Source of the DNA: Raineya sp.
GTDB taxonomy: Bacteria; Bacteroidota; Bacteroidia; Cytophagales; Thermonemataceae
Direction of reading: 5' to 3'
Assembly: GCA_025454915.1 (NCBI GenBank)
Contig: JALONN010000003.1
Span: 310,001-374,000, forward strand
Length of the DNA stretch: 64,000 bases
Below the pieces are notes generated by a model. The model was not told where the DNA came from. It searched no databases and saw nothing but the letters and a program-made list of their open reading frames with translations. Positions 35,892 to 44,456 of this stretch are shown here, one piece after another (position 1 is the first letter of the stretch; every line of letters starts with the position of its first letter). Both the position numbers and the translations under genes were made by a program.

Positions 35892-35917
35892 AAAAGCTCT
35901 CCATCAGGAGAGCTTTT
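35892..35917. terminator. Bidirectional terminator overlapping the aroA stop
   Basis: Perfect 11-bp stem AAAAGCTCTCC/GGAGAGCTTTT with loop ATCA. It serves the small gene on the plus strand. On the minus strand the aroA stop codon (35904-35906) sits in the loop. Confidence 0.88.
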
Positions 35918-37127
35918 GCATTTCTCTCCAAAAGTGAGGATAAGATTTATGAACTACTTCAGGTTGTTCTATTACCAGCGAATACAACATGGCTAAAGGG
36001 GCAAATGCCATAGCCATTCGGTGGTCTTCATAGGTATTGATAGTAATTGTATGGAGGCTTTCTAAATCTCTGTTTTTCTTCAATAACCAATCTCCATTTG
36101 TTTGCTCCTGAAAATCAAAACCAAATTTAGCTACTTCATTTTGTAATGCCAGTAATCGATTGGTTTCTTTAATTTTAAGACTTTCTACACCTTTTGCAGT
36201 CAATTCTATATTTTTGGCTACACACAATGCCACAATGGTTTGAGCCAAATCCGGACAATGTGTAAAATCGTATGTATGGTTGTTTGAAACGGTATTTTTT
36301 GTTTTAGTGATGTGTACTCCTTCAGGAAGAAATGTTGTTTCCACACCAAAATTTTTCATAATTTCCACAATTGCTTTATCTCCTTGCAGAGAATTTTCTT
36401 TTAGATGTGGTAACAATATGCTTGCTTCTTCTGTGATGGCTGCTACACTATACCAATAACTTGCTGCTGACCAGTCACTTTCAATTGTGTAAGGTTGTAA
36501 ATTATATTTTTGAGGCTCAATACAGATTTTATTATTCTCCCAAACATACTCAATACCAAAATAACCCATCAGAGAAAGTGTCATCTCTATATAAGGTTTG
36601 GAAGCTACTGAATTTTTAAGATTTATTTCCAGTCCTTGTTCTAACACTGGAGCAACCATCAATAAGGCAGAAATATACTGACTGCTTATGTTGCTTTCGA
36701 CTTCTATTTCTTTTTTATATTGTTGAAAACCTTTGATATAGATAGGTGGAAAACCTTTTTGCTCAAGATAATCAATATCAGCTCCCAACTCTTTTAGAGC
36801 CTCCACTAAAATATGAATGGGGCGTTCTTTCATTCGAGGTGTTCCAGTAAGTATCGTTTCTCTATTGGTTACACTACAAAAAGCTGTCAGAAAACGCATG
36901 GTTGTCCCTGCATCCAATACGTCTAAAGTCTTATCCTGAGAAGACAGCAAACGTTGTAAAGTTTGGGTATCTCTTGCCTCCGAAATATTTGAAAGTTGTG
37001 TTTTTTGAAATCTGGCACCCTGAAATTGAGCCAATGCTTCTATCAATAAAGCTCTGTTACTCTCGCTTTTTGAGGCTGGAAGTTCTATGATTTTTTCAAT
37101 TTTTTTATTTGAAATGAATAATTGCAT
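35904..37127 (-). CDS. aroA: 3-Phosphoshikimate 1-carboxyvinyltransferase (EPSP synthase)
   Basis: The sixth step of the shikimate pathway, joining shikimate-3-phosphate and PEP. Motifs are ELPASKSESNRALLIEALA at the N-terminus, TGTPRMKERPI, SSQYISALLMVAP, ESDWSAASYWY and YEDHRMAMAFAPLAM. The length of 407 residues is a little short but complete. I start at the ATG at 37127 (MQLFISNKKIEKI) over the longer reading to 37205, whose extra residues are unlike the family. It is divergent from the phosphatase gene by about 95 bp. The catalytic core looks intact. Confidence 0.93.
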   Translation of the reverse strand: MQLFISNKKIEKIIELPASKSESNRALLIEALAQFQGARFQKTQLSNISEARDTQTLQRLLSSQDKTLDVLDAGTTMRFLTAFCSVTNRETILTGTPRMKERPIHILVEALKELGADIDYLEQKGFPPIYIKGFQQYKKEIEVESNISSQYISALLMVAPVLEQGLEINLKNSVASKPYIEMTLSLMGYFGIEYVWENNKICIEPQKYNLQPYTIESDWSAASYWYSVAAITEEASILLPHLKENSLQGDKAIVEIMKNFGVETTFLPEGVHITKTKNTVSNNHTYDFTHCPDLAQTIVALCVAKNIELTAKGVESLKIKETNRLLALQNEVAKFGFDFQEQTNGDWLLKKNRDLESLHTITINTYEDHRMAMAFAPLAMLYSLVIEQPEVVHKSYPHFWREMQKLS

Positions 37128-37222
37128 AACTTTAGTTGAACAATAATTTCTCAAAAGTAAGATTTTTGCAAAGATTTTCAATTTTCTTAATAAATTGTGC
37201 ATCAAAAATCGTTTTAATACAA

Positions 37223-37693
37223 ATGGAGGTCAAAGTTTTATTTGTTTGTTTAGGAAATATTTGCCGTTCACCGCTTGCCGAAGGTGTTTTTTTAGAGCTT
37301 ATCAAGGACGCTGAATTAGAGAAAAAAATTAAAGTAGATTCAGCAGGAACTTCTGCCTATCATATTGGAGAACTGGCAGATTACAGAACTCGCCAAACAG
37401 CCCAGCAACATGGTATTCAGCTTACACACCAAGCAAGACAAGTACAAAAAGAAGACTTCCAGTTATTTGATTATATTTTAGCTGCTGACAAATCGAATTA
37501 CAATAATTTGAAAGTTTTTCAGTCTGAAAATGACAGAGCTTCTTTGCATTTAATCAGAGAATGGGAAGGTAAAAATCTGGAAGTTCCTGACCCTTATTAT
37601 GGTACACTCAAAGACTTTGAAGAGGGTTATCAGATATTAAAAAAGGCTCTCAAGCCTTTTTTGGAGCATTTGAGAGCCTATCATGGTATATAA
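37223..37693 (+). CDS. Low-molecular-weight protein-tyrosine phosphatase
   Basis: A 156-residue cytosolic phosphatase. The P-loop is VLFVCLGNICRSPLAEGVF (C-x5-R-S) and the general-acid loop VPDPYYGTLKDFEEGYQIL. I start at the ATG at 37223, just ahead of the P-loop strand; the longer reading from 37136 adds an unlike tail. It may act on exopolysaccharide kinases or arginine phosphate, but no such genes are near. Its last 50 bp carry two alternative hairpins, one terminator-like. Confidence 0.93.
   Translation: MEVKVLFVCLGNICRSPLAEGVFLELIKDAELEKKIKVDSAGTSAYHIGELADYRTRQTAQQHGIQLTHQARQVQKEDFQLFDYILAADKSNYNNLKVFQSENDRASLHLIREWEGKNLEVPDPYYGTLKDFEEGYQILKKALKPFLEHLRAYHGI
37639..37678 (+). repeat. 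Overlapping alternative hairpins inside the phosphatase gene
   Basis: AAAAAAGGCT (37639-37648) and AGCCTTTTTT (37653-37662) form a terminator-like hairpin. GGCTCTCAA (37645-37653) and TTGAGAGCC (37670-37678) form a second one that excludes the first. Both end before the stop codon at 37691-37693. A third weaker stem CAGTG/CACTG follows the stop. Confidence 0.55.
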
Positions 37694-37700
37694 CAGTGTT

Positions 37701-38591
37701 TTAGGCACTGATTAAATCTAATTCTTCTATTTTTTCTTTTACTTTTTCCATGAGCCACATGGGTGTGGAGGTTGCTCCACAAATTCCCACATTGTCTTCT
37801 GGTAAAAACCAGTCTGACTGTATTTCCTGTTCATCTTCAATGAAATAGCTTCTTGTATTATGTCTCTGACAAACTAAGAAGAGTGATTTTCCATTAGAGC
37901 TTTTTTTACCACTCACAAAAACAATTACATCATTATCTTGTGAAAATTTTTCGAGTTGTGGCTCTCTGTTCGATACCTGTCTGCAAATACTGTCATTGGC
38001 ATCAAAAAGTGATAAATTTTCTGTGTATCCTAGTGCTTCTATCCTTTTTTCAATCAGGTCTTTCATTTTATAAAAACCTTCTGTGCTTTTCGTTGTCTGA
38101 CTAAAAAGTACAATAGGTTTAGAAAAATCTATCAAATCTAAATCCGATTCATCTGTAACAATAATAGCTTCTTTATTGGTTTGTCCTGAAAGTCCTATGA
38201 CCTCAGCATGTCCTTTTTTACCATAAATTACAATTTGCCCCTGCATTTCTTTGGCTTTATCGTAAGCAGATTTGATTCTGTTTTGTAATTTGAGTACTAC
38301 CGGACAAGAGGCATCTATGAGTTCTATATTATTTTGAAGTGCTATCTGATAGGTTTCTGGAGGTTCTCCGTGAGCTCTGATGAGTACTTTACAGTCGTGA
38401 ATGGTAGCAAGCTGCTCTCTGTCAATAATTTGCAAACCTTTTTGAGCCAATCTTTTTACCTCTTTGTCATTGTGTACAATATCTCCTAAACAATACAATT
38501 TTTCTGATTCCTGTAATTCTTCTTCTGCCATTGTAATAGCATACTCCACACCAAAACAATATCCTGAGTTCTTATCAATATTAACTTTCAT
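37701..38591 (-). CDS. ispH: 4-Hydroxy-3-methylbut-2-enyl diphosphate reductase
   Basis: The last enzyme of the MEP isoprenoid pathway, reducing HMBPP to IPP and DMAPP with a [4Fe-4S] cluster. The three cluster cysteines are in NSGYCFGVEYAI, IDASCPVVLKLQ and NDSICRQVSNRE. Other landmarks are LIRAHGEPPETY (substrate His) and VGICGATSTPMWLM. The 296-residue length is normal. It is convergent with the LMW phosphatase gene with only 7 bp between stops. Confidence 0.96.
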   Translation of the reverse strand: MKVNIDKNSGYCFGVEYAITMAEEELQESEKLYCLGDIVHNDKEVKRLAQKGLQIIDREQLATIHDCKVLIRAHGEPPETYQIALQNNIELIDASCPVVLKLQNRIKSAYDKAKEMQGQIVIYGKKGHAEVIGLSGQTNKEAIIVTDESDLDLIDFSKPIVLFSQTTKSTEGFYKMKDLIEKRIEALGYTENLSLFDANDSICRQVSNREPQLEKFSQDNDVIVFVSGKKSSNGKSLFLVCQRHNTRSYFIEDEQEIQSDWFLPEDNVGICGATSTPMWLMEKVKEKIEELDLISA

Positions 38592-38701
38592 TATTGCGTC
38601 TTTAAAAGCATTAATATAAAAAATGCAATCTTTGTTTTTTATTTAATGTTATAACAAATTCTTTGCCTTTTTTTGTTCATTTCGGTACAAATTTACAAAA
38701 A

Positions 38702-38731
38702 AAATAAGTCGGTTGTAGAACCGACCTATTT
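38702..38731 (-). terminator. Terminator of the M1 peptidase gene
   Basis: Minus-strand stem AAATAGGTCGGTT with its partner AACCGACTTATTT (one mismatch), loop CTAC, followed by a run of T. It lies 26 bp past the stop of the peptidase gene. Confidence 0.85.
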
Positions 38732-38757
38732 TTTATTCTTCTCTATTTTATTTGGTA

Positions 38758-40965
38758 TTATTTTTCTTTGATCCCATCAAAGCTACCTGAACCAGCAGTT
38801 CTAGGGAAAGTGTTGTTATTGGTATCTGTATCAGTTGTTTCCAAATTCGGATCTAAACGGAATGAAGATACTTCTTTATCAGTAGCTATCATTCTGAATA
38901 CCTCTTTGTGGTTCATACGCCAGATTTCAGCAGGGAAACGCTCAGTCTGCTTTGTTCCATCTTTATAGGTTACTTCTACAATCAGAGGCATTACCAGTTC
39001 TCCGTTGTTTTTCACTTTCAAAACATAAAAATTCTTGTTAGGAGAAAGAGCTTTTTTCTCAGCATCACTTAAAATAATGCCATTTTCTTCCATTCTTTTT
39101 ACAGCATTACCTAATTTTACTTCTTTTGTAGGAAAAGCTGATGCTGTAGGTAAAGATTGACCGTTTTCTAATATTTTATACAATGTAACTGACTCAAGAT
39201 TAGGCTCATAGAAATCAACTGTATAGAACCAACCTCTCCAGAACCAGTCTAAATCAACACCAGAAGCATCTTCCATTGTACGGAAGAAGTCAGCAGGCTC
39301 AGGGTGCTTAAATTTCCATTTATTTGAATATTGTTTGAAAGCATAATCAAATAATTCTTTACCCATAACAGTCTCACGAAGTACATTCAGGGCTGTAGCA
39401 GGCTTGCCATAAGCATTGTTACCAAATTGTTTTACCTGCTCAGAGTTTGTCATGATGGGTACTTGTGTATCGGGTGCTGATTTCATATAACCTACAATAT
39501 TAGCAGCAGGACCACGACGAGAAGGATAAGGACGTTTCAAGTCTTTTGTCCAAGCCACTTCAGGTAATTCTTGTTCTGCTCTGAATTGTAAGAAAGAGTT
39601 TAATCCTTCATCCATCCAAGACCACTGACGCTCATCAGAGTTGATAATCATAGGGAAATAGTTATGTCCTACTTCATGGATAATTACTGAAACCATTGCA
39701 TATTTGGTTCTGTCGTTGGCTTCTGCATTTTTCTTCTTATCGTCTTCAGTTGCATTGGCTGGCATCGGAATAGGTCTTCCACCATTGAAACAAATCATAG
39801 GATATTCCATACCAAATACAGGTCCGTGTACAGAAATAGCCACAGGATAAGGATAGTCAATGCTATATTTTGAGTAGATATTTAATGTATGGGCTACTGT
39901 CCATGTAGATTTTTCGCCCCAAAGTGGGTTTCCTTCTTTAGGATAATAAGACATTGCCCAAACTTTTTTACCAGCATTATCTACCTGAAATGCATCCCAA
40001 ATGAATTTACGAGAGCTAGCCCATGCAAAATCACGAACGTTTTGAGCTTTATAAGTCCAAGTTTTACGTTCTGAAGCCTTTTTCTTTTCAGCTTGTACAG
40101 CTTCTTCTTGTGTTACGATTACAACGGGTTCTTTAGCTGTTTTAGCTTTTTCCCAACGTTGCAACTGAGCTGGTGTCAATAAAGATGAAGCATTTTGTAA
40201 TTCTCCTGTAGCAGCTACCACATGGTCAGCGGGAACGTTGATATTTACTTCATAATCACCAAATACCAAAGCAAATTCGCCACGTCCTAAGAATTGTTTG
40301 TGTTGCCAGCCATATACATCGTTGTACACACACATACGAGGGAACCACTGAGCCATTTCGTATAAATAGTTTCCATCTGTAGGGAAAAACTCATATCCTC
40401 CTCTACCTCCCATTTTATTGGCATCAATTACATAAAAGCTCCAGTCCAAAGAGAATGTAAATTTCTGACCTTTCTTAAGAGGCTCAGGTAAATCTATACG
40501 CATCATGGTATAGTTTTCTTTATATTGTAAAAGTCCGCCTTTGCTGTCTTTTACATTAGAAATCACAAAGCCATGAGGAGAGTTAGAACTAGAAGCCCAG
40601 CCCAATAGATTTCTGCCACTATTTCCATCTAAATCAAAACTTTCTGATTTATAAGTATTTGATTCTTTTGAAAACATATTTTGGTCTAACTGTAACCAAA
40701 GATAACGCAATTCATTAGGTGAATTGTTATAATAGGTAATGGTTTCTGAACCTTTTACCCATTGTTTGGTATCGTCTAAGGTTACATTAATCTTGTAGTC
40801 AGCTCTTTGTTGCCAGTACTCATGTCCAGGAGAACCATCAGCTGTTCGGTAAGTGTTGGGAGTTGGCAATAAATAATCTAATTGTTCAAATTTAGAGCCT
40901 AAAACTTGTGCTTGCATACTTAGCACACCTGCTCCAAATAGAAAAGAAAGTATGTATTTTTTCAT
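38758..40965 (-). CDS. Exported M1-family metallopeptidase
   Basis: A 735-residue gluzincin with a signal peptide (ILSFLFGAGVLSMQAQ). The zinc motif is VIIHEVGHNYFPMIIN with the third ligand Glu in WSWMDEGLNSFLQF, 18 residues on, as in M1. The N-terminal beta-sandwich (about 40-280) and the exopeptidase-loop region FGMEYPMICFNGG are recognisable; the GAMEN-like segment reads GMEYP, which is common in Bacteroidota M1 proteins. It is likely periplasmic and degrades peptides. It forms its own unit, 82 bp after the LOTUS gene. Confidence 0.92.
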   Translation of the reverse strand: MKKYILSFLFGAGVLSMQAQVLGSKFEQLDYLLPTPNTYRTADGSPGHEYWQQRADYKINVTLDDTKQWVKGSETITYYNNSPNELRYLWLQLDQNMFSKESNTYKSESFDLDGNSGRNLLGWASSSNSPHGFVISNVKDSKGGLLQYKENYTMMRIDLPEPLKKGQKFTFSLDWSFYVIDANKMGGRGGYEFFPTDGNYLYEMAQWFPRMCVYNDVYGWQHKQFLGRGEFALVFGDYEVNINVPADHVVAATGELQNASSLLTPAQLQRWEKAKTAKEPVVIVTQEEAVQAEKKKASERKTWTYKAQNVRDFAWASSRKFIWDAFQVDNAGKKVWAMSYYPKEGNPLWGEKSTWTVAHTLNIYSKYSIDYPYPVAISVHGPVFGMEYPMICFNGGRPIPMPANATEDDKKKNAEANDRTKYAMVSVIIHEVGHNYFPMIINSDERQWSWMDEGLNSFLQFRAEQELPEVAWTKDLKRPYPSRRGPAANIVGYMKSAPDTQVPIMTNSEQVKQFGNNAYGKPATALNVLRETVMGKELFDYAFKQYSNKWKFKHPEPADFFRTMEDASGVDLDWFWRGWFYTVDFYEPNLESVTLYKILENGQSLPTASAFPTKEVKLGNAVKRMEENGIILSDAEKKALSPNKNFYVLKVKNNGELVMPLIVEVTYKDGTKQTERFPAEIWRMNHKEVFRMIATDKEVSSFRLDPNLETTDTDTNNNTFPRTAGSGSFDGIKEK

Positions 40966-41047
40966 GTTGAAAAGATGATATTTCTAAAAAATATATTTAA
41001 GTGTAACGAATATGTGTCCGTAATTATTATAAAATTTATTTATTAGT

Positions 41048-41287
41048 TTAAGCAGAAGCTTGATATTGTTGTTTGAGTTTGGCATAGACTACAGGTGGAG
41101 AAAGGGAATTGTCCACACGTGTCTCTATAATATGCGGAAAGCTTGCAATAAATGTAGACAGTTTCCCATATTTAACACCTTTTTTTCGTAGTGCAGTTCC
41201 TATTTCTGCTAGATTAGCCCAACCCAATTCATTGATAGATTCTTGAACTGATTCTCTTAAAGCATTTTCTAAAACATTGCGTTCCAT
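41048..41287 (-). CDS. Stand-alone OST-HTH/LOTUS-like domain protein
   Basis: A 79-residue protein made of one winged-helix-like domain: an amphipathic helix (ALRESVQESINELG), WANLAEIGTALRKKGVKYG, LSTFIASFPHIIETR and VVYAKLKQQ. The order of WANLAEIG, a Lys-Gly turn, KLSTFI and a final VYxKL strand matches the OST-HTH (LOTUS) pattern, a proposed RNA- or G-quadruplex-binding module. Bacterial LOTUS domains are usually fused C-terminal to a NYN RNase; here no nuclease is attached or adjacent. The ATG at 41287 gives the compact domain. Confidence 0.68.
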   Translation of the reverse strand: MERNVLENALRESVQESINELGWANLAEIGTALRKKGVKYGKLSTFIASFPHIIETRVDNSLSPPVVYAKLKQQYQASA

Positions 41288-41419
41288 AATTTTTTTTTGT
41301 TTTAACAGAATTAAAAATTTAATTCGGTAAAAGCCGAAATTATTGGATTTTGGCAAATCTAATAAAATTCTAAAATATTGTAAAGATTTTTTTCAGTTTA
41401 GTTTTATTGAGTCAATTTG

Positions 41420-41449
41420 TTGTTTTTTTTACTGAAATTCTTAATTTTG
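41420..41449 (+). promoter_or_regulatory. Bacteroidota-type promoter of the CsgG-like operon
   Basis: TTG (41420-41422) and TAATTTTG (41442-41449) are 19 nt apart, matching the -33/-7 consensus. The predicted start lies about 40 nt before the lipoprotein ATG. Confidence 0.65.
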
Positions 41450-41495
41450 GCACAATTATTACTTACATCTGTTACAGAATCAATCTAACTGTTTT

Positions 41496-42854
41496 ATGAG
41501 ATATTTATACTTCCTAACATTTTTAGTGTTTGCATTACAAGCCTGCTCTGGCTCAAAAAGTTATTTTAAAAAGGGTATGAAATTAGAACAAGCAGGGATG
41601 TATCAAGAAGCCTCTCAGATGTATCTACAATCGCTTGCTCGCAACAGAAACAATATTGATGCCCAAATCCAACTCAAAAAAACGGGGCAATCAGTATTAG
41701 ATACTAAGTTGGGAGATGTCTTCAAGGCTCATAGTACTGAAAACCACAAAGGAGCTGTATATGCTTATTTGGGTGCTCAAGAATTTGCAAATCAGGTTGC
41801 TCAGTACAATGTACAACTCTCAACACCTCCACAATACGAACAGTACTTTAACCAATCTAAAGCAAAATATTTGGATGACTTGTACAAACAAGCTACTGAA
41901 CTCTTAGCTCAGGAGCAATTTGAGTCAGCAGATCCTATTCTTGCAGAAATCAAGAAACTAGACCCTAATTACAAAGATGTAAAGACTTTAAAACGCACCT
42001 CATCTAATGAACCCTTGTACAGAAGTGGTAAAGCTGAGCTAGAAGCTAAAAATTACAAACAAGCTTATTATCTTTTTGATCAAATTTATCAGAATGATAA
42101 ATCTTATAAAGATGCCTCTACTTTACGTGAAAAAGCTCGCAAAGAAGCAGCTATCACTGTTTCTGTGTTGCCTTTCCAGAATTATACCCGTTACAATAAT
42201 GTAGAACGTACCATTCAGGGTGGGGTAATTTCTTCTGTGATTGGTTTAAAAAGCCCTTTTATTGATTTGGTAGATAGAGAAAATTTACAAACCATCTTAG
42301 ATGAACAAAAGTTTGGTCTTTCTGGGCAGGTAGATGAAGCCACAGCAGCCAAAGTAGGTAATTTGTTAGGGGTAAAAGCTGTTTTAATTGGTAAAGTAAC
42401 AAATTTTACAGAAAATACAGGCAGACTTCGTAATGAAGAACGTGTTGCTTATGAGAGTTATCAGGCAAAAGAATGGAACTCTACTCTCAATCAATATCAA
42501 AATGTAACAAAATATCGTCGTACCAATTATATGGAATACTACAACGATAAAGATGTGAATGTGACATTCGAATATCAGCTCATTTCTTCGGAAACTGGTA
42601 AAATATTGGCTTCTAACGTAGTTACCAAAACCGTAAAAGATGAAGTTCGTTATGGAACTTATCAGGGAGATACAAGAAGCTTATTCCCTGGTGATGCTAA
42701 TGGTGTTTTTGCAGGTGGAAACGAAAAAAACCGTTTTGACAGATTATTTCAGGGCAGAAGAGAATTGCGTCCTACTACAGAAATTACTCAAAACCTCTAC
42801 AAACAAATATCAGAAGAAGTATCTGCTGATGTGTTCAGAGCTATTGGCAAATAA
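41496..42854 (+). CDS. CsgG-related outer-membrane lipoprotein
   Basis: A 452-residue lipoprotein (lipobox ALQAC). Residues about 20-220 contain TPR-like repeats with ESADPILAEIKKLDPNYKDV. From about 225 it is CsgG/HfaB-like: ITVSVLPFQNYTRY, DLVDRENLQTILDEQKFG and VGNLLGVKAVLIGKVTNF, with a tyrosine-rich insert and a final helix. CsgG forms pores for curli subunits, but many relatives are periplasm-facing lipoproteins of unknown role. No curli subunit is nearby. It is followed at 37 bp by an LPP20-like lipoprotein gene, and the two probably work together. Confidence 0.85.
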   Translation: MRYLYFLTFLVFALQACSGSKSYFKKGMKLEQAGMYQEASQMYLQSLARNRNNIDAQIQLKKTGQSVLDTKLGDVFKAHSTENHKGAVYAYLGAQEFANQVAQYNVQLSTPPQYEQYFNQSKAKYLDDLYKQATELLAQEQFESADPILAEIKKLDPNYKDVKTLKRTSSNEPLYRSGKAELEAKNYKQAYYLFDQIYQNDKSYKDASTLREKARKEAAITVSVLPFQNYTRYNNVERTIQGGVISSVIGLKSPFIDLVDRENLQTILDEQKFGLSGQVDEATAAKVGNLLGVKAVLIGKVTNFTENTGRLRNEERVAYESYQAKEWNSTLNQYQNVTKYRRTNYMEYYNDKDVNVTFEYQLISSETGKILASNVVTKTVKDEVRYGTYQGDTRSLFPGDANGVFAGGNEKNRFDRLFQGRRELRPTTEITQNLYKQISEEVSADVFRAIGK

Positions 42855-42891
42855 CAATATCTATTGAAAACTATTTTTAACAAAGTTTTGT

Positions 42892-44286
42892 ATGAAAAAG
42901 ATTTTTACCCCTTTTATATATTTCTTACTAGCCTTTGTAGTTTTGGCTTGTTCGCCACAAACTGCTCAATCGCAACGCAAGAAAAACAAGAAAAAACAAC
43001 AAGTAGAAGCATCTAAACCCAAGCCTGATTGGGTGATTGCTAAACCTATTACCTCTATGTATTATATTGGTATTGGTTATTCTTCTACACGAGTACCTAA
43101 TTATCAGCAATCTGCAAAAAGTAGTGCTTTTGAAGATTTACTTTCTGAAATCAAGGTAAATATTTCCAGTACTTCCGTACTTTATCAGATGGATAAGAAA
43201 AACTCTTTCAGAGATGAGTACGAATCTACTATCAAAAGTACTGTACGAAATGAAATTGAAGACTTTGAAATTGTAGATACCTACGAAAATGCTCAGGAAG
43301 CTGGTTATTGGGTGTATTATCGTTTATCAAAATCGAAATACGCCGACCAGAAACGTAAAAAAGTAGAAGGTGCTGTGGCTGTTGCCAAAGATTTTTTCCA
43401 GAAAGCCGAACAGGCAGAGCAAGAAGGACAAATCGGAACAGCTCTTGATTTTTATGCAAAAACCATTCTGGCACTCAAAGACTACTGGGCTGAAAATGTA
43501 CAAGCTGATTTGAATGGAAAGAGTCTAATGCTTTCTAATGAGAGCTACACTCGTATCCAACAGCTTTTGGATAAAGTGATTATCTCTACGCCTTCTTCCA
43601 ATATTCAACTCAAAAAACAAACGACTCAAACCCCTTCTATACCAGTAAAAGTTACTTATAAAGAACAAGCTCAACGTAGTTTTCCTATTCTGGCGAGTTA
43701 TATTCGTAACAAACAAGATTATACCACCACCGAAAAAGGCGAATTGAGTATCTTGTTGGATAAAATTTCGGGGGTTCGAAACAGTTTTACAGTCAATATC
43801 AGTGCTGATATTACCAAAATTATTAGTGGAAACAATGAAGACAAATTCTATAAGTTTTTACTCAATAGCTTTAGAAGCCCTTCACAAACGGTTACTATTA
43901 ATCTAGCAAAACCTACTTTGTTTATCATGAGTGATGAGAGAAACTTAGGTAACCCACTCAGAACTACCCTGTTGAGTAACCAGCTCAAAGCCATGCTTAC
44001 ATCCAAAGGTTATACTTTTGTAAACTCTAAAGAAAAGGCAGAAGTTTGGTTAGAATTGGAGTCTGATACAAGACAAGGAGCAGAATCGAATGGTATTTTC
44101 TTCGCATTTCTTTCGGCAAATGTAAAAGCCATTGATGCCAAAACAGAACAGGAAATCTTTAATGAGAGCCTTCCTGAGGTAAAAGGCGGACAGACTTCTT
44201 TTGAAAGAGCAGGAAACGATGCCTATCAAAAAGCTTCCAAAAATATTGATGAGTCTTTTGCAAGTAAACTGGCTGAAATCCTTTAA
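42892..44286 (+). CDS. LPP20-family lipoprotein
   Basis: A 464-residue lipoprotein (lipobox FVVLAC) with a Lys-rich linker. Residues about 45-160 fit the LPP20 domain: PDWVIAKPITSMYYIGIGYS, SAKSSAFEDLLSEIKVNISS and WVYYRLSKSKYADQK. The C-terminal part has two beta-rich regions ending in a conserved-looking block near EVWLELESDTRQG. It follows the CsgG-like gene and is closed by a clear terminator. LPP20 and CsgG-like genes recur together in several phyla; the function is unknown. Confidence 0.78.
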   Translation: MKKIFTPFIYFLLAFVVLACSPQTAQSQRKKNKKKQQVEASKPKPDWVIAKPITSMYYIGIGYSSTRVPNYQQSAKSSAFEDLLSEIKVNISSTSVLYQMDKKNSFRDEYESTIKSTVRNEIEDFEIVDTYENAQEAGYWVYYRLSKSKYADQKRKKVEGAVAVAKDFFQKAEQAEQEGQIGTALDFYAKTILALKDYWAENVQADLNGKSLMLSNESYTRIQQLLDKVIISTPSSNIQLKKQTTQTPSIPVKVTYKEQAQRSFPILASYIRNKQDYTTTEKGELSILLDKISGVRNSFTVNISADITKIISGNNEDKFYKFLLNSFRSPSQTVTINLAKPTLFIMSDERNLGNPLRTTLLSNQLKAMLTSKGYTFVNSKEKAEVWLELESDTRQGAESNGIFFAFLSANVKAIDAKTEQEIFNESLPEVKGGQTSFERAGNDAYQKASKNIDESFASKLAEIL

Positions 44287-44313
44287 TATTTTAAATCAAA
44301 ATAACTCATTTCC

Positions 44314-44343
44314 AAAACGTTCTGACGAAACTCAGAGCGTTTT
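44314..44343 (+). terminator. Terminator of the CsgG/LPP20 operon
   Basis: Stem AAAACGTTCTGA (44314-44325) with TCAGAGCGTTTT (44332-44343), one G-U pair, followed by GTCTTTTT. Its end abuts the -33 element of the mnmE promoter. Confidence 0.85.
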
Positions 44344-44372
44344 GTCTTTTTAAGGAAATTCAAGTAATTTTG
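44341..44372 (+). promoter_or_regulatory. Bacteroidota-type promoter of mnmE
   Basis: TTTG (44341-44344) and TAATTTTG (44365-44372) are 20 nt apart. The leader before the start would be about 80 nt. The -33 element overlaps the last bases of the preceding terminator. Confidence 0.7.
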
Positions 44373-44456
44373 TGTATGAAACTTCCTTACAGGAATCCAT
44401 TTTTTAGTCATTCCGAACAAATGTGAGGAATATAAACCTTAATAAACTTACTCATT

